A stretch of DNA of 64,000 nt, taken from NCBI RefSeq assembly GCF_030651185.1, contig NZ_JAUSCJ010000011.1, positions 1-64,000 on the forward strand. Direction: 5' to 3'. The stretch comes from Phenylobacterium sp. (lineage in GTDB: Bacteria; Pseudomonadota; Alphaproteobacteria; Caulobacterales; Caulobacteraceae). The translations under genes were made by a program, and so were the position numbers. Below the pieces are notes generated by a model. It had not been told where the DNA came from. It searched no databases and saw only the letters and a list, made by a program, of their open reading frames with translations. Position 1 is the stretch's first letter, and every line of letters begins with the position of its first letter. This document shows, piece by piece, positions 1-8,997 of this stretch.

Positions 1-389
1 CCGGCTTCCCAGGGCTGGCCCTTGTCCTTGGCGGCGTTCTGCAAGTCCCGGCGCGTCAGGTCGACGCCGACCGCGTAGCCATAGACCAGGTCGAGGGCGC
101 GCTCGACGGGGACGTTGGCGCCACCGCCCTTCAGCGCCACCACCAGCTCGATCTCGTGGTGCAGGTTGGCGGTGCGGGGGGGATAGGAGACCGCGCCGCC
201 GGGAATGACGACGGCGTCGGCGGGCTTGGCGAAGAAGAACGGCGGGTCGCGGTCGTCGCCCCCCATCTCGCGCCGGTGGGCGGCATAGTTGCGGCCCACG
301 CAATAGACGCGGCGGACGGGGAAGAGGGCGTTCGAGCCCTCGACGGGGACGCTGGTCTGGGCCGGCGGAGCAAGGACGTAATCGGTCAT
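1..389 (-). CDS. Fumarylacetoacetate hydrolase (FAH) family protein, 3' end outside window
   Basis: Only the first 129 codons are present; the gene runs off the left edge. It reads from the ATG at 387-389. The stretch [17 protein letters not shown] (about aa 27-43) and HHEIEL (aa 77-82) match the FAHD1/YcgM group. In that group two glutamates and a later aspartate (here E79, E81 and D110) bind Mg2+ or Mn2+. Members hydrolyse or decarboxylate C-C bonds of beta-keto acids such as acylpyruvates or oxaloacetate; the substrate cannot be told from this part. It is divergent from the CoA-transferase at 532, about 140 bp away. Confidence 0.85.
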   Translation of the reverse strand, partial: MTDYVLAPPAQTSVPVEGSNALFPVRRVYCVGRNYAAHRREMGGDDRDPPFFFAKPADAVVIPGGAVSYPPRTANLHHEIELVVALKGGGANVPVERALDLVYGYAVGVDLTRRDLQNAAKDKGQPWEA

Positions 390-531
390 GAGAGCCGCCT
401 TACGCCCGCGCCGGGTGGAAGGGAACCCCGCGCGGGCGCGCGACGGGAACCCGGCCGGCGAGATTGACAGACGCGGGGTCAGGCGGGTCCAACGGGTCCG
501 CCATCCAAGCCGACCTGCCCGGAGCCCCCAA

Positions 532-1740
532 ATGACCGACGCCGCCAACCAAGGCCCCCTGAAGGACCTGGTGGTCATCGAGATGGGCACCCTGATCGCC
601 GGGCCCTTCGCAGGGCAGATCCTGGGCGACTTCGGGGCCCGGGTGATCAAGATCGAGGATCCCAAGGTGGGCGACCCCATGCGCCAGTGGGGCCGCAGCC
701 TGCCCCAGGGGCTGTCGCCCTGGTGGCCGGTGATCGGGCGCAACAAGCAGTCGGTGGGCCTGGACCTGCGTACGCCCGAAGGCCGCGAGATCGCCGCGGG
801 CCTAATCGCCAAGGCCGACATCCTGATCGAGAATTTCCGGCCTGGCACCATGGAGAAGTGGGGCATGGGATATGAGGCCCTGTCGGCCATCAATCCGGGG
901 CTGATCATGGCCCGGGTCTCCGGCTTCGGCCAGACCGGCCCCTATGCCAGCCGCGCCGGCTATGGCCTGATCGGCGAGGCCATGGGCGGCCTGCGCCACG
1001 TCACCGGCGAACCCGACCGGCCCCCAGCCCGGGCCGGCATCTCCATCGGCGACAGCCTGACGGCCATGCACGCGGTGATGGGGATCACCATGGCCCTGCA
1101 CCACCGGGCCAATACGGGCCGTGGCCAGATGCTGGACGTCGCCCTCTATGAGAGCGTGCTGGCGGTGATGGAGAACCTGGTCACCGAGTACGACCTGACC
1201 GGCTATGTCCGCGAACGCTCGGGCTCCATCCTGCCGGGTATCGCGCCGTCGAACGTCTATCCCTGCGCGGAGGGCGAGATGATCCTGATCGGCGGCAACG
1301 GGGACACCGTCTTCGCCCGGCTGGCGCAGACCATGGGCATGCCCGACCTCGCCAAGGATCCGAAGTTCGTCGACCACGCCTCGCGCGGGGTGAACCAGGC
1401 CGAGCTGGACGACATCATCGCGGCCTGGACCAAGGACTTTGCCTTGCCCGACCTGCTGGCCCTGCTGGAGGCTGACGGCATCCCCTCGGGCCGGGTGTTC
1501 CGCGCGCCCGACATGCTGGAGAACGAGCAGTTCAAGGCGCGCGAGACCATCGTGGAGACCGACCACCCGGTGTTCGGCAGGATCAAGATGCAGGGCGCCT
1601 TCCCCAGGATGTCGGAGACCCCCGGCAAGGTCCGTTGGCCCGGCCCGACCCTGGGCCAGCACACCGACGAGGTGCTGACCGGCCTGGCGGGGCTGAGCGC
1701 GGACAGGGTGGCGGAGCTGCGGGCGAAGGGCATAGTCTAG
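532..1740 (+). CDS. CaiB/BaiF (class III) CoA-transferase
   Basis: 402 aa, the usual family length. The N-terminal part ([20 protein letters not shown]) and the [12 protein letters not shown] segment are hallmarks of the family. The catalytic aspartate of formyl-CoA transferase lies in a GDS motif, matched here by D174 in [14 protein letters not shown]. These interlocked dimers move CoA between carboxylic acids through mixed anhydride and thioester intermediates; the acid pair here is unknown. The ATG at 532 is preferred because homologues begin just before this segment, although the frame stays open upstream. The cupin gene follows 23 bp downstream on the same strand, so the two are probably co-transcribed. 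Confidence 0.9.
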   Translation: MTDAANQGPLKDLVVIEMGTLIAGPFAGQILGDFGARVIKIEDPKVGDPMRQWGRSLPQGLSPWWPVIGRNKQSVGLDLRTPEGREIAAGLIAKADILIENFRPGTMEKWGMGYEALSAINPGLIMARVSGFGQTGPYASRAGYGLIGEAMGGLRHVTGEPDRPPARAGISIGDSLTAMHAVMGITMALHHRANTGRGQMLDVALYESVLAVMENLVTEYDLTGYVRERSGSILPGIAPSNVYPCAEGEMILIGGNGDTVFARLAQTMGMPDLAKDPKFVDHASRGVNQAELDDIIAAWTKDFALPDLLALLEADGIPSGRVFRAPDMLENEQFKARETIVETDHPVFGRIKMQGAFPRMSETPGKVRWPGPTLGQHTDEVLTGLAGLSADRVAELRAKGIV

Positions 1741-1763
1741 GGTCTCAGCCGGAGGCCGAGCCG

Positions 1764-2237
1764 ATGTCCGATATTCCGCAAGACGCCTGGAAACACACCG
1801 GGGTCCGCGTGGTCCCCGGCGACCAGCTCGACACCAACACGCCCCAGACGCCGGGCATGGACCGGGCCGCGGCCATCAACTTCGCCCGCGTCGGCGCTCA
1901 GAAACTCTGGGCCGGCACCGTCCATATCCACGCCGACGCCAAGACCGGCGCCCATCACCACGGGCCGCTGGAGAGCGTGATCTATGTGCTGAAGGGCCGG
2001 GCCCGGATGCGCTGGGGCGAGAAGCTGGAATTCACCGCCGAGGCGGGCCCCGGCGACTTCATCTATGTGCCGCCCTATGTGCCGCACCAGGAGATCAACG
2101 CCTCGGCGGACGAAACCCTGGAATGCCTGCTGGTGCGCAGCGACAGCGACGCCGTGGTGGTGAACCTGGACATCGAGCCGGTGGAGAGGCCGGAGGGCGT
2201 GGCCTGGATCGACCCCATCCACAAGGCGCCCGGCTAG
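1764..2237 (+). CDS. Cupin-domain protein
   Basis: 157 aa, a single small beta-barrel cupin. Motif 1 is GAHHHGPLESVIYVLKG (from aa 63), with possible metal ligands H64-H66 and E70. Motif 2 is GDFIYVPPYVPHQ, with H108. Such proteins bind a divalent metal and act as small dioxygenases, isomerases or sensors; no activity can be assigned. It starts 23 bp after the CoA-transferase, so a role in the same catabolic step is possible. Its stop overlaps by 3 bp the convergent amidase on the other strand. Confidence 0.8.
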   Translation: MSDIPQDAWKHTGVRVVPGDQLDTNTPQTPGMDRAAAINFARVGAQKLWAGTVHIHADAKTGAHHHGPLESVIYVLKGRARMRWGEKLEFTAEAGPGDFIYVPPYVPHQEINASADETLECLLVRSDSDAVVVNLDIEPVERPEGVAWIDPIHKAPG

Positions 2238-3076
2238 AACCGGCTCTGGTCTCGGCTCCGCCGGTCATCGAGGTTGCGCGCGCCGTAGATGTCGCCGGTC
2301 CGGGCCTTGGCGCGCCAGGGCCGGGCCTTGTTGAGCGCCATGTCGAGCGCCGGATCAGCCCGGTCCAGATCGGTGATCGCCAGGGCCGGCTGGCCGTCGC
2401 GGCGCGCCTGGGACAGCCAGTAGCCGTGAGGCCCTATGACGCCGGAGCTCAGGACCCGGCTGAACTGGGCCGGCGCCGACAGACTGACCCAACAGTTGGT
2501 GGCGGCCGCATAGGCCTGGGCCATCACCCCGAAGATCGGGTCCTCCGAATAGGTGGAGAACAGGACGACGTCGGCGCCCAGGGCGCCGTACTCCAGGAAG
2601 AGTTCGGGAAAGTTCACCTCGATGCAGAGCGCCAAGCCGAAACGGAAGCCGCCGGCCTCGAACACTAGGGGATCACGTCCCGGGGTGTAGAAGTCGGCGA
2701 GTTCGCTGCCCGAGATCAGCCGTTTGTCGTAGCGGCCCGCCAGTTCTCCCTGAGGCGAGATGACGTAGAGGCTGTTGTGGGGGCGGGTCTCCCCCGACAG
2801 CCGGTGGTTGGCGCCGACCACGACCCAGAGCTCGAGCTCGGCGGCGAGCTTGGCGATGTCTTCCAGCTCCCGGCGCAGGCCCTCCCAGTCCACCGACCAG
2901 CCCTTGAAATGGGGCTTGCCGGGGCCGGAGGGGTAGCCCGAAACCGCGCCTTCCGGAAAGTGCGCCAGGTCCGCCCCGGCGGCGCGGGCCTGACGCATCA
3001 AATCCCGCACCGCCGCAGCGTTGGCATGCTGGTCGAGACCGACAAGACTCTGGGCGACGGCGAGGCGAAACGTCAT
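2234..3076 (-). CDS. Carbon-nitrogen hydrolase (nitrilase superfamily)
   Basis: 280 aa. The Glu-Lys-Cys triad of the nitrilase superfamily is visible: E42 in HFPEGAVSGYP, K118 in RYDKRLI and C151 in GLALCIEVNFPEL. The family cleaves nitriles, amides or carbamoyl groups through a cysteine thioester. The sequence looks like a generic amidase branch, and the substrate is unknown. No membrane segment or signal peptide is seen, so it is cytoplasmic. It lies 30 bp downstream of a TetR-type regulator on the same strand, which may control it. Confidence 0.85.
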   Translation of the reverse strand: MTFRLAVAQSLVGLDQHANAAAVRDLMRQARAAGADLAHFPEGAVSGYPSGPGKPHFKGWSVDWEGLRRELEDIAKLAAELELWVVVGANHRLSGETRPHNSLYVISPQGELAGRYDKRLISGSELADFYTPGRDPLVFEAGGFRFGLALCIEVNFPELFLEYGALGADVVLFSTYSEDPIFGVMAQAYAAATNCWVSLSAPAQFSRVLSSGVIGPHGYWLSQARRDGQPALAITDLDRADPALDMALNKARPWRAKARTGDIYGARNLDDRRSRDQSRF

Positions 3077-3106
3077 GGGGCGAGGTTCCAGGGTCCCTAC
3101 GGGAGG

Positions 3107-3658
3107 TCAAGCCGAATACCGCTCCACCAGGTTCAGCAGCGCATCTTCCAGCCCTGGATCGGCCAGCACCGGCGAAGCCTCCAGCACCGCGGCGCGGATC
3201 ACTCCGATCACCGCCCGGCTGATGACGAACCGGTCCAGGCGGTCACCGGGGTGGCGTTCGATCAGGCGGTTGGTGGTCTTCTCCTCGGTGGGGATAAGGT
3301 CGGTCGCCAGGATCGCCTTGAGGCAGGCCCGGCGCGTGGCGGGGCGGTCGGCCATGATGGCGATCTGGACGCGGATGGCGAGGCGCGCGCTGGACACCCC
3401 CTCCGGACCCGCCGCGGCCATCAGTTGCTCGCGGACCTTGGCGTTTTCGGCCAGCGCCATGGCCACCAGGATCGAGGCCTTGTCGGCATGATATTGGTAG
3501 AGGGTGCCGATGCTGATCCCCGCCCGCTCGGCGATGGCGTTTGTGGTCAGGGCGCCCTCCCCCTGCGCTTCGAGAATCTGAGCCGTGGCCTCGAAGATGG
3601 CGGCCTGGGTCGCCACCGCGCGGGCCTGTCTCGGTTGCCGGCGTTGGGATTGGGCCAT
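3107..3658 (-). CDS. TetR family transcriptional regulator
   Basis: 183 aa. The N-terminal helix-turn-helix is clear (ALTTNAIAERAGISIGTLYQ, about aa 36-55), followed by a helical ligand-binding domain with no recognisable ligand. TetR proteins usually repress neighbouring genes and are released by a small molecule. Likely targets are the amidase directly downstream and/or the divergent thioesterase, whose start is 85 bp away. The start codon is ATG at 3656-3658. Confidence 0.88.
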   Translation of the reverse strand: MAQSQRRQPRQARAVATQAAIFEATAQILEAQGEGALTTNAIAERAGISIGTLYQYHADKASILVAMALAENAKVREQLMAAAGPEGVSSARLAIRVQIAIMADRPATRRACLKAILATDLIPTEEKTTNRLIERHPGDRLDRFVISRAVIGVIRAAVLEASPVLADPGLEDALLNLVERYSA

Positions 3659-3743
3659 GTGCGGGAGGTCTCCGGGAAAGGCGAGTAGCCGAACATGAGC
3701 TTAGCTCGGATTGTCTGCGCCTCAACAGTTGGAGGTGTTTTGG

Positions 3744-4169
3744 ATGACCTGGGCGACGCAACGACTTGATGCGCTGAAGGCCGGCGACATGACCGTCCCA
3801 CCCGTCGTGACCACCCTGAAGATGGGGACGCTGGAGGACTGGGGGACGGGCTGGGTGCGCAAGACCTGGCAGCCGGCGCCGGAGGTTCTCAACGGCGACG
3901 GCTCATTGTTCGGCGGTTACCTGGCGGCGCTGGCCGACCAGATCCTGGCCTTCGCGGCCATGACGGTGGTCCCCGACGAGAACTACTACCGCACCATCAA
4001 CCTGCAGATCCTGTTCGTGAAGGTTGGCGCCGCCCGGCCTCTCACCATCGAGGGCAGAGTAACCGCCGTCACCCGCCAACTGATCACCGTGGAGGCCGAC
4101 TTCCGCCGCGAGGACGGCGAGTTGATCGCCCGCGCCTCGGCGCAGCAGATTCTGATGCCGAAGGTCTAG
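3744..4169 (+). CDS. PaaI-type hotdog-fold thioesterase
   Basis: 141 aa. The central NGDGSLFGGYLAALADQ segment (about aa 50-66) is the hotdog helix of PaaI/YbgC-like acyl-CoA thioesterases, which release CoA from acyl or aromatic thioesters. The start at 3744 has a good GGAGG ribosome site at 3731-3735; a longer TTG reading at 3711 lacks one. The gene is divergent from the TetR regulator and converges with an SDR gene, overlapping it by 4 bp. Confidence 0.82.
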   Translation: MTWATQRLDALKAGDMTVPPVVTTLKMGTLEDWGTGWVRKTWQPAPEVLNGDGSLFGGYLAALADQILAFAAMTVVPDENYYRTINLQILFVKVGAARPLTIEGRVTAVTRQLITVEADFRREDGELIARASAQQILMPKV

Positions 4170-5011
4170 GCGGAGAGGCCCAGGCGCTTAGCCACCATCC
4201 GGTCCACCGTCCGCCGGGGCAGGTTGGCCATCATGAAGGTGGTGAGAGGGTTGGGGGCGACGGTGTAGCGGACCTTGGGCCGGGCGGTGGTCAGGGCCTT
4301 GGCCACCGCCTCGCCGATCGCCTCGGGGGGCAGGCCGGCGGCCCCGCTGGCGGTCATGAAGGCGTGGACCTTCTTCAGCGCCGGATAGAAGGCGGTGTCG
4401 CGATAGGGTTCGATGTCCTCCGGCTTGGCCTTGCCCCAGATCGGTGTGGCCACGGCCCCGGGCGCCACCACGATCACCTCGATGCCGAACAGCATCAGCT
4501 CGCGGCGCAGGGATTCCGAGAGGCCTTCCACCGCGAACTTCGAGGCGTTGTAGGGCGCCATGAAGGGCGAGCCGTTCTTGCCCCCCACCGAGCTGATATT
4601 GACGATCCGGCCGGGGTCGCCCTTGCGGTCGGGACCGAGCGCCAGCAGCGGGGCGAAGGCCTGGGTAGCGATCACCACACCGGTCAGGTTGACCTCGATC
4701 TGCTGGCGGAAGTCGGCCACCGGCAGGTGCAGCAGGGGGCCGGCGACGGCCACTCCGGCATTGTTCACCAGGCCCATCAGCGGCTCGCCGGCCAGGGTGA
4801 CGCGCACCTGCTCGGCGGCGGCGCGCACCGCGGCCTCGTCGGTGACGTCAAAGATCAGGGGGACGAAGCGGTCGCCGAATTCCTGGCGCAGGCGGTCGGC
4901 GTCGGCGGCCTTGCGCACGCTGCCGAACACCCGGACGCCCTGGCCGGTCAGCACCTTGGTGATCCCCCAGCCGATGCCGGTGGAGACTCCCGTGACCACA
5001 ACGCTTTTCAT
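4166..5011 (-). CDS. Short-chain dehydrogenase/reductase (SDR)
   Basis: 281 aa, classical SDR. It has the cofactor-binding TGVSTGIGWG (aa 7-16), NNAGVA (about aa 83-88), the catalytic serine at aa 140-141 and the YNASK active site (Y154, K158). The family oxidises or reduces alcohols and ketones with NAD(P)H. The C-terminal part resembles broad-specificity members; the substrate is unknown. The frame remains open well upstream, but the ATG at 5009-5011 gives the canonical N-terminus MKSVVVTG. It is divergent from the alpha/beta hydrolase at 5093. Confidence 0.88.
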   Translation of the reverse strand: MKSVVVTGVSTGIGWGITKVLTGQGVRVFGSVRKAADADRLRQEFGDRFVPLIFDVTDEAAVRAAAEQVRVTLAGEPLMGLVNNAGVAVAGPLLHLPVADFRQQIEVNLTGVVIATQAFAPLLALGPDRKGDPGRIVNISSVGGKNGSPFMAPYNASKFAVEGLSESLRRELMLFGIEVIVVAPGAVATPIWGKAKPEDIEPYRDTAFYPALKKVHAFMTASGAAGLPPEAIGEAVAKALTTARPKVRYTVAPNPLTTFMMANLPRRTVDRMVAKRLGLSA

Positions 5012-5092
5012 GATGCTTCCCCGCTTGCCTGACGGACCCGCCCGTCCGAACCTAGGTGAGGCTGCGCCGTCGCCGTCGCAAGGAGAAGCTGC

Positions 5093-5899
5093 ATGCCCAC
5101 CGCCCACGTGAACGGCCTGGATATCTACTACGAACAGGCCGGGGCGGGCGCGGCCCTGCTGTTCATCTCGGGCACCGGCGGCGACCTGCGCAACAAGCCC
5201 AACCAGTTCGACGGGCCGTTCCCGAAAGCCTTCGACATGGTCTCCTATGACCAGCGGGGCCTGGGACGGTCGGCCAAGCTGGATGTCGCCTATTCGATGG
5301 CAGACTATGCCGACGACGCCAGCGCCCTGATGGGCGAACTGGGGATCGAGCGGGCGCATGTGGTGGGGGTCTCCTTTGGCGGCATGGTGGCCCAGGAGCT
5401 GGTCCTGCGGCATCCGCACCGGGTCGATCGCCTGGTCCTGGCCTGCACTTCACCGGGCGGGGCCGGCGGCGCATCCTTCCCCTTCCACGAGATCGGCCAC
5501 CTCAAGGGCGAGGCCCGCGCCAAGCACCTGACGCCGATCTCCGATACCCGCCGCGACGCGGCCTGGGCCGCCGCCCATCCCGACACCTACAACCAGATCA
5601 TCGCCATGAGCGCCGCCGATCCCTATGCCGACGAACCCGGCCACGAGATGGGCGCCCGGCGGCAGCTGGAGGCCCGCGCCCACCACGACACCTGGGACCG
5701 GCTGGAACAGATCGAGGCCCCGACCCTGATCGCCGCGGGCCGCTATGACGGCATCGCCCTGCCGGAGACGCAGGAGAATCTGGCCAGCCGCATCAAGGGT
5801 TCTGTCCTGCGATTCTTCGAGGGCGGCCACCTGTTCATGATCCAGGACCGCACGGCGAGCGCCACTATGATCAAGTTCCTGAACGGGGAAGCGGTCTAA
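5093..5899 (+). CDS. Alpha/beta hydrolase
   Basis: 268 aa. The nucleophile elbow is GVSFGG (S94), the acid is D219 in GRYDGIA and the catalytic histidine is H246 in EGGHLFM. The pattern SYDQRGLGRS is typical of esterase, lactonase or dehalogenase-like family members. It is predicted to be soluble and cytoplasmic. An AAGGAGAAG ribosome site precedes the ATG. It converges with the sensor kinase gene downstream (4-bp overlap). The substrate is not inferable. Confidence 0.85.
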   Translation: MPTAHVNGLDIYYEQAGAGAALLFISGTGGDLRNKPNQFDGPFPKAFDMVSYDQRGLGRSAKLDVAYSMADYADDASALMGELGIERAHVVGVSFGGMVAQELVLRHPHRVDRLVLACTSPGGAGGASFPFHEIGHLKGEARAKHLTPISDTRRDAAWAAAHPDTYNQIIAMSAADPYADEPGHEMGARRQLEARAHHDTWDRLEQIEAPTLIAAGRYDGIALPETQENLASRIKGSVLRFFEGGHLFMIQDRTASATMIKFLNGEAV

Positions 5900-7308
5900 C
5901 CCGCGTCGAGCAGCGCCGAGACCGCCGCGGCCACCTGGGTGACGTCATAGGGCTTGCGGATGATGGGGGCGTCAAAGCCCAGCGGGGCGCCGGTGTCGCC
6001 GTAACCGGTGGCGAAGACGAAGGGTATGCCGCGGGCCGCCAGGGCCTCTGCCACCGGATGCACCGACAGGCCGTTGAGATTGGCGTCCAACACGGCGGCG
6101 TCGATCTGGCCGTCCAGCAGGGCCATGGCTTCGGACAGTTCATAGGCCGGCCCCACCACCTCGGCGCCGGCGTCCGAGAGGCCCGTCTCCAGCTCCAGCG
6201 CCAGCAGCACCGCGTCCTCGACGATCAGCACGCGGGACCCGCGCAGGTCGGTGGGGCGGTTCGTCTTGGGCGTGGTCTCGAACACCCGAACCACCGGGGC
6301 GTCGGGCACGTTGTCGGGGCGGTCCACAATGGTCCGGGCCCCGGCGGTGACGCGGACCCGCACGCCGCTGGCGCGGAATTCGGGAACCACCTCGCCGTTC
6401 AGCTCGCGGCCGGTGACCTGGGCCAGCAGGGTGGAGCCGAAGCCCCTGTGACCGGGAACGCCCACCGGCGGCCCGCCGCTCTCATTCCAGATCAGTTCGA
6501 ATCCGCCGTCCGGCGTCCGGGTCCAGCGGACATCGACCCGGCCGGTGTCGGTGGAGAGTGCTCCGAACTTCACCGCATTGGTGGCCAGTTCGTGCAGGGC
6601 CAGCGACAGGGCGTTGGCGGCGCGCGGCGTGAGGAAGAGTTCGGGCCCTTCCCAGCGGGTCTGGCCGGGCGCGATGCCCCCCAGCTCAGCGGCCGCGAGA
6701 TGGGCGATGGCCGCGCCGCGCCAGCGGGCGGCGGTGAGCAGTTCGTTGGCCGAGCCCATCGACTTCAGCCGGCCGGCGAAGTTGGACAGGAAGCTTTCCA
6801 GCGAGGTGGTGCGCTTGGCGGTCTGGTAGGCCAGCGACTGGACGGCGGCGAGCACGTTCTTAACCCGGTGGTCCACCTCGGCCATCAAGGTTCGGCGCTG
6901 ATCTTCCTCGACGCGGCGGTCGGTGATGTTCTGGATGACGCCGCAGATCGAGGTCATTTCGCCCTTGGCGTTCAGCACCTGGATGCCGGCGGCCCGAAGC
7001 CAGGTGATCTCTCCGTTCGGTCCCGGACGCAGCCGGTACTCGGCCTCATACCGGCCCTCGGCGCTCAGACCCTCCACGATCGTCTGGCGCAGGCTGTCGC
7101 GGTCGTCGGGATGGACCAGTTCCTGGATTTCTTCGGCGTCGCGGACTGAGGTTTCACCGGCAGGCAGGCCGGTGATCGCGGCCATGCGGTCGCTGACGAC
7201 AAAGACGCCCCGGACGATGTCCCACTCGAACTCGCCCAGACGCGCAGCCTGCAGCGCGAGGTCGAGGCGCTTGCGGTCCAGGTTCAGGCCGGTGGCCTTC
7301 TCGCTCAT
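5896..7308 (-). CDS. PAS - HWE-type histidine kinase - receiver hybrid protein
   Basis: 470 aa, soluble. Domains in order are a PAS fold (about aa 15-130), an HWE/HisKA_2 dimerisation domain with DHRVKN (H147), an HWE-type ATPase (LHELATNAVKFGALS, aa 238-252, and WNESGGP) and a C-terminal receiver (aa 358-470, D408). HWE kinases often feed PhyR in the alphaproteobacterial general stress response or act as light/redox sensors. A terminal receiver often inhibits the kinase. It lies just upstream of the GSR locus. An alternative GTG start at 7335 adds nine residues; neither start has a strong ribosome site. No flavin-binding cysteine motif (NCRFLQ) is visible in the PAS domain. Confidence 0.85.
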   Translation of the reverse strand: MSEKATGLNLDRKRLDLALQAARLGEFEWDIVRGVFVVSDRMAAITGLPAGETSVRDAEEIQELVHPDDRDSLRQTIVEGLSAEGRYEAEYRLRPGPNGEITWLRAAGIQVLNAKGEMTSICGVIQNITDRRVEEDQRRTLMAEVDHRVKNVLAAVQSLAYQTAKRTTSLESFLSNFAGRLKSMGSANELLTAARWRGAAIAHLAAAELGGIAPGQTRWEGPELFLTPRAANALSLALHELATNAVKFGALSTDTGRVDVRWTRTPDGGFELIWNESGGPPVGVPGHRGFGSTLLAQVTGRELNGEVVPEFRASGVRVRVTAGARTIVDRPDNVPDAPVVRVFETTPKTNRPTDLRGSRVLIVEDAVLLALELETGLSDAGAEVVGPAYELSEAMALLDGQIDAAVLDANLNGLSVHPVAEALAARGIPFVFATGYGDTGAPLGFDAPIIRKPYDVTQVAAAVSALLDAG

Positions 7309-7414
7309 GGGAGGATCATAGATCGCTGTTTGCACCGACGCGACAGGAACCGTGGGTTTAGGTTCCTCATTCCGGACACAATTTGATCAGGCGCGACCGC
7401 TTTGCGCTGGCGCA

Positions 7415-7439
7415 GGAACCGGCCTAGGATGTCGGCGTT
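7415..7439 (+). promoter_or_regulatory. EcfG (SigT)-type promoter, DUF883 gene
   Basis: Exact GGAAC (7415-7419), 16-bp spacer, CGTT (7436-7439). It lies 66 bp upstream of the DUF883-type gene and points toward it. The match is seen directly; use by the stress sigma factor is inferred from the motif known for EcfG factors. Confidence 0.8.
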
Positions 7440-7505
7440 GTGGCTGTGCTTCCCCATGCCCGCAAGGCGTTGCGGGGGCAGTCCTAATTTTCTGGAGAGT
7501 CTTCA

Positions 7506-7829
7506 ATGCCTACGAACGCTGTCGAACGGACTGCCGAGGAAGCCAAGGCCGCCGCCCACTCCGTGGCTGAGGCCGCCACCCAGATCGCCAGCCAGGCCGA
7601 ACGCAGCTTCGCCGAAGCCGCCAAGCGCTTTGAGAAGGTTGTCGCCGAGGGCATGGAGCAGGTTCGCGCCCAGAGCCGCACCTATGCCGACAACGCCGGC
7701 GAGCATCTGGACGAAGCCCAACGCTATGTCGTCGAGCGGGTCCGCGAGAAGCCGCTGATGGCCGCCGGCACCGCGCTGGGCGTCGGTCTTCTGGTGGGTC
7801 TGCTGCTGGCCAGCGGTCGCAACCGTTGA
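7506..7829 (+). CDS. DUF883/YqjD-ElaB-like membrane-anchored protein
   Basis: 107 aa. A long alanine-rich, highly charged helical region (aa 1-85) is followed by one C-terminal glycine-zipper membrane segment (AAGTALGVGLLVGLLLASG, about aa 86-104) and a basic tail. This is the layout of the YqjD/ElaB (DUF883) family, stress-induced C-tail-anchored inner membrane proteins; YqjD binds ribosomes in E. coli. The EcfG-type promoter at 7415-7439 supports stress control here. The stop overlaps the TTG start of the next gene, so the pair is translationally coupled. Confidence 0.85.
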   Translation: MPTNAVERTAEEAKAAAHSVAEAATQIASQAERSFAEAAKRFEKVVAEGMEQVRAQSRTYADNAGEHLDEAQRYVVERVREKPLMAAGTALGVGLLVGLLLASGRNR

Positions 7830-8227
7830 TCTTCAAGAAGGCGGTTCTCTACGTTTCGGCCGTCTCCGCGCTGGCCGCGGCGGCGGTCGTCGTCGTCGTG
7901 GCCCTGGCCTTTGCGCTCTATGCCGCCGTCTTGCCGCAGGTCGGCCCCGCCTGGGCCGCCGCCTGCGTGGCCGGCGCGGCCGCCCTGTTGATGGTGCTCT
8001 GCGCCCTGGCCCTGGTGATCAAGGTCAACCCGCCGAAGTTCGGGAAGCAGGCCGAGGAGCGCGACACGCTCACCCGGCTCATCGACCTGGCCAAGGACAA
8101 GCCCATCGTCGCGGCCAGCGCCATTATCGGCGCCAGCCTGGTGGCGCTGAGAAACCCGAAGATCGTCGCCACGGTCCTGGCCACGGCCATGGCCACACGA
8201 TCCACCACCACGCCAAAGAAAAAATAG
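7826..8227 (+). CDS. Phage-holin-like (holin superfamily 3) membrane protein
   Basis: 133 aa. Two hydrophobic segments are present (about aa 6-30 and 40-66), followed by a charged part and a weak third segment (about aa 95-115). This resembles the YqjE/holin_3_6 proteins that commonly follow DUF883 genes. The TTG start (7826-7828) overlaps the TGA of the DUF883 gene in TTGA, which is why this start is chosen. No lytic role is implied; these are chromosomal envelope proteins of unknown function. It is probably co-transcribed from the upstream EcfG-type promoter. Confidence 0.75.
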   Translation: MIFKKAVLYVSAVSALAAAAVVVVVALAFALYAAVLPQVGPAWAAACVAGAAALLMVLCALALVIKVNPPKFGKQAEERDTLTRLIDLAKDKPIVAASAIIGASLVALRNPKIVATVLATAMATRSTTTPKKK

Positions 8228-8298
8228 CGAACCCGACATGGGGTTGAGGGGTTTCGGAAGGGACGGGCGCACCGCGCCCCTGCATCCGGGACCCCATC

Positions 8299-8970
8299 AT
8301 GTTCGAACTGCCGCCGCTGCCCTACGACCACGCCGCCCTTGAGCCGGTGATCTCGCGGGCCACGATGCATCTGCATCACGACAAGCATCACAAGAAGTAC
8401 GTCGAGACGCTCAACAAGCTGCTGGGTGATGCTGCGCCCAGGAGCCTGGAGGACGTCGTCCTTGAGGCCTTCGCCGACGACGGGAGCCGCAAGCTGTTCA
8501 ACAACGCCGCCCAGGCCTGGAACCACACCTTCTTCTGGAACGCCATGAGCCCGCGGCGCCAGACTCTGGACGGATCCCTGGTCCAGGCGGTGGCCCGGGA
8601 CTTCGGCGGAGCCGAGGCCCTGAAGGCCGCCTTCGTGAAGGAAGGCGCCGCTCACTTCGGGTCGGGCTGGGTCTGGCTGGCCGCGGAGGGCGAGGCTCTC
8701 AAGGTGCTCTCCACCCACGACGCCGAGGACCTGTTGATCCATCGGGGCCTGACGCCTCTCCTGGTCTGCGACCTGTGGGAGCACGCCTACTATCTGGACC
8801 ACAAGAACGACCGCGAGGGCTTCCTGAACGCCTGGTTCGACGGCCTGCCCAACTGGAGCTTCGCCGAGAGTCAGTACGCCGCGGCGCGCGGCGAGGGTAA
8901 GGCCTGGACCCATCCCGCACCGGTCGAGCCAGCCAGGGGAACGGCTGCGCTTGGCGAACGTTCGAACTAG
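8299..8970 (+). CDS. sodB: Superoxide dismutase, Fe/Mn family
   Basis: 223 aa. All four metal ligands are present: H26 (LHHDKHH), H76 (AWNHTFFW), D158 and H162 (DLWEHAYYLDH). It converts superoxide to O2 and H2O2 in the cytoplasm. The AAQAWNH and GSGWVWL motifs fit the Fe/Mn group; metal choice cannot be read with certainty. The C-terminus is about 25 residues longer than E. coli SodB and contains an EcfG-type promoter for the next gene. The 71-bp gap from the holin-like gene has no clear terminator, so stress-dependent read-through is possible. Confidence 0.95.
   Translation: MFELPPLPYDHAALEPVISRATMHLHHDKHHKKYVETLNKLLGDAAPRSLEDVVLEAFADDGSRKLFNNAAQAWNHTFFWNAMSPRRQTLDGSLVQAVARDFGGAEALKAAFVKEGAAHFGSGWVWLAAEGEALKVLSTHDAEDLLIHRGLTPLLVCDLWEHAYYLDHKNDREGFLNAWFDGLPNWSFAESQYAAARGEGKAWTHPAPVEPARGTAALGERSN
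8938..8962 (+). promoter_or_regulatory. EcfG (SigT)-type promoter, DUF1328 gene
   Basis: Exact GGAAC (8938-8942), 16-bp spacer, CGTT (8959-8962). It is embedded in the last codons of sodB and lies 35 bp upstream of the DUF1328 start. Confidence 0.8.
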
Positions 8971-8997
8971 GTACGCAAACCAACCGGAGCTTCTCCC

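Noticed and set aside
7346-7367. GGAAC and GTTCC near 7346-7366 as another EcfG promoter
   Set aside because: No CGTT at 16 or 17 bp in either direction.
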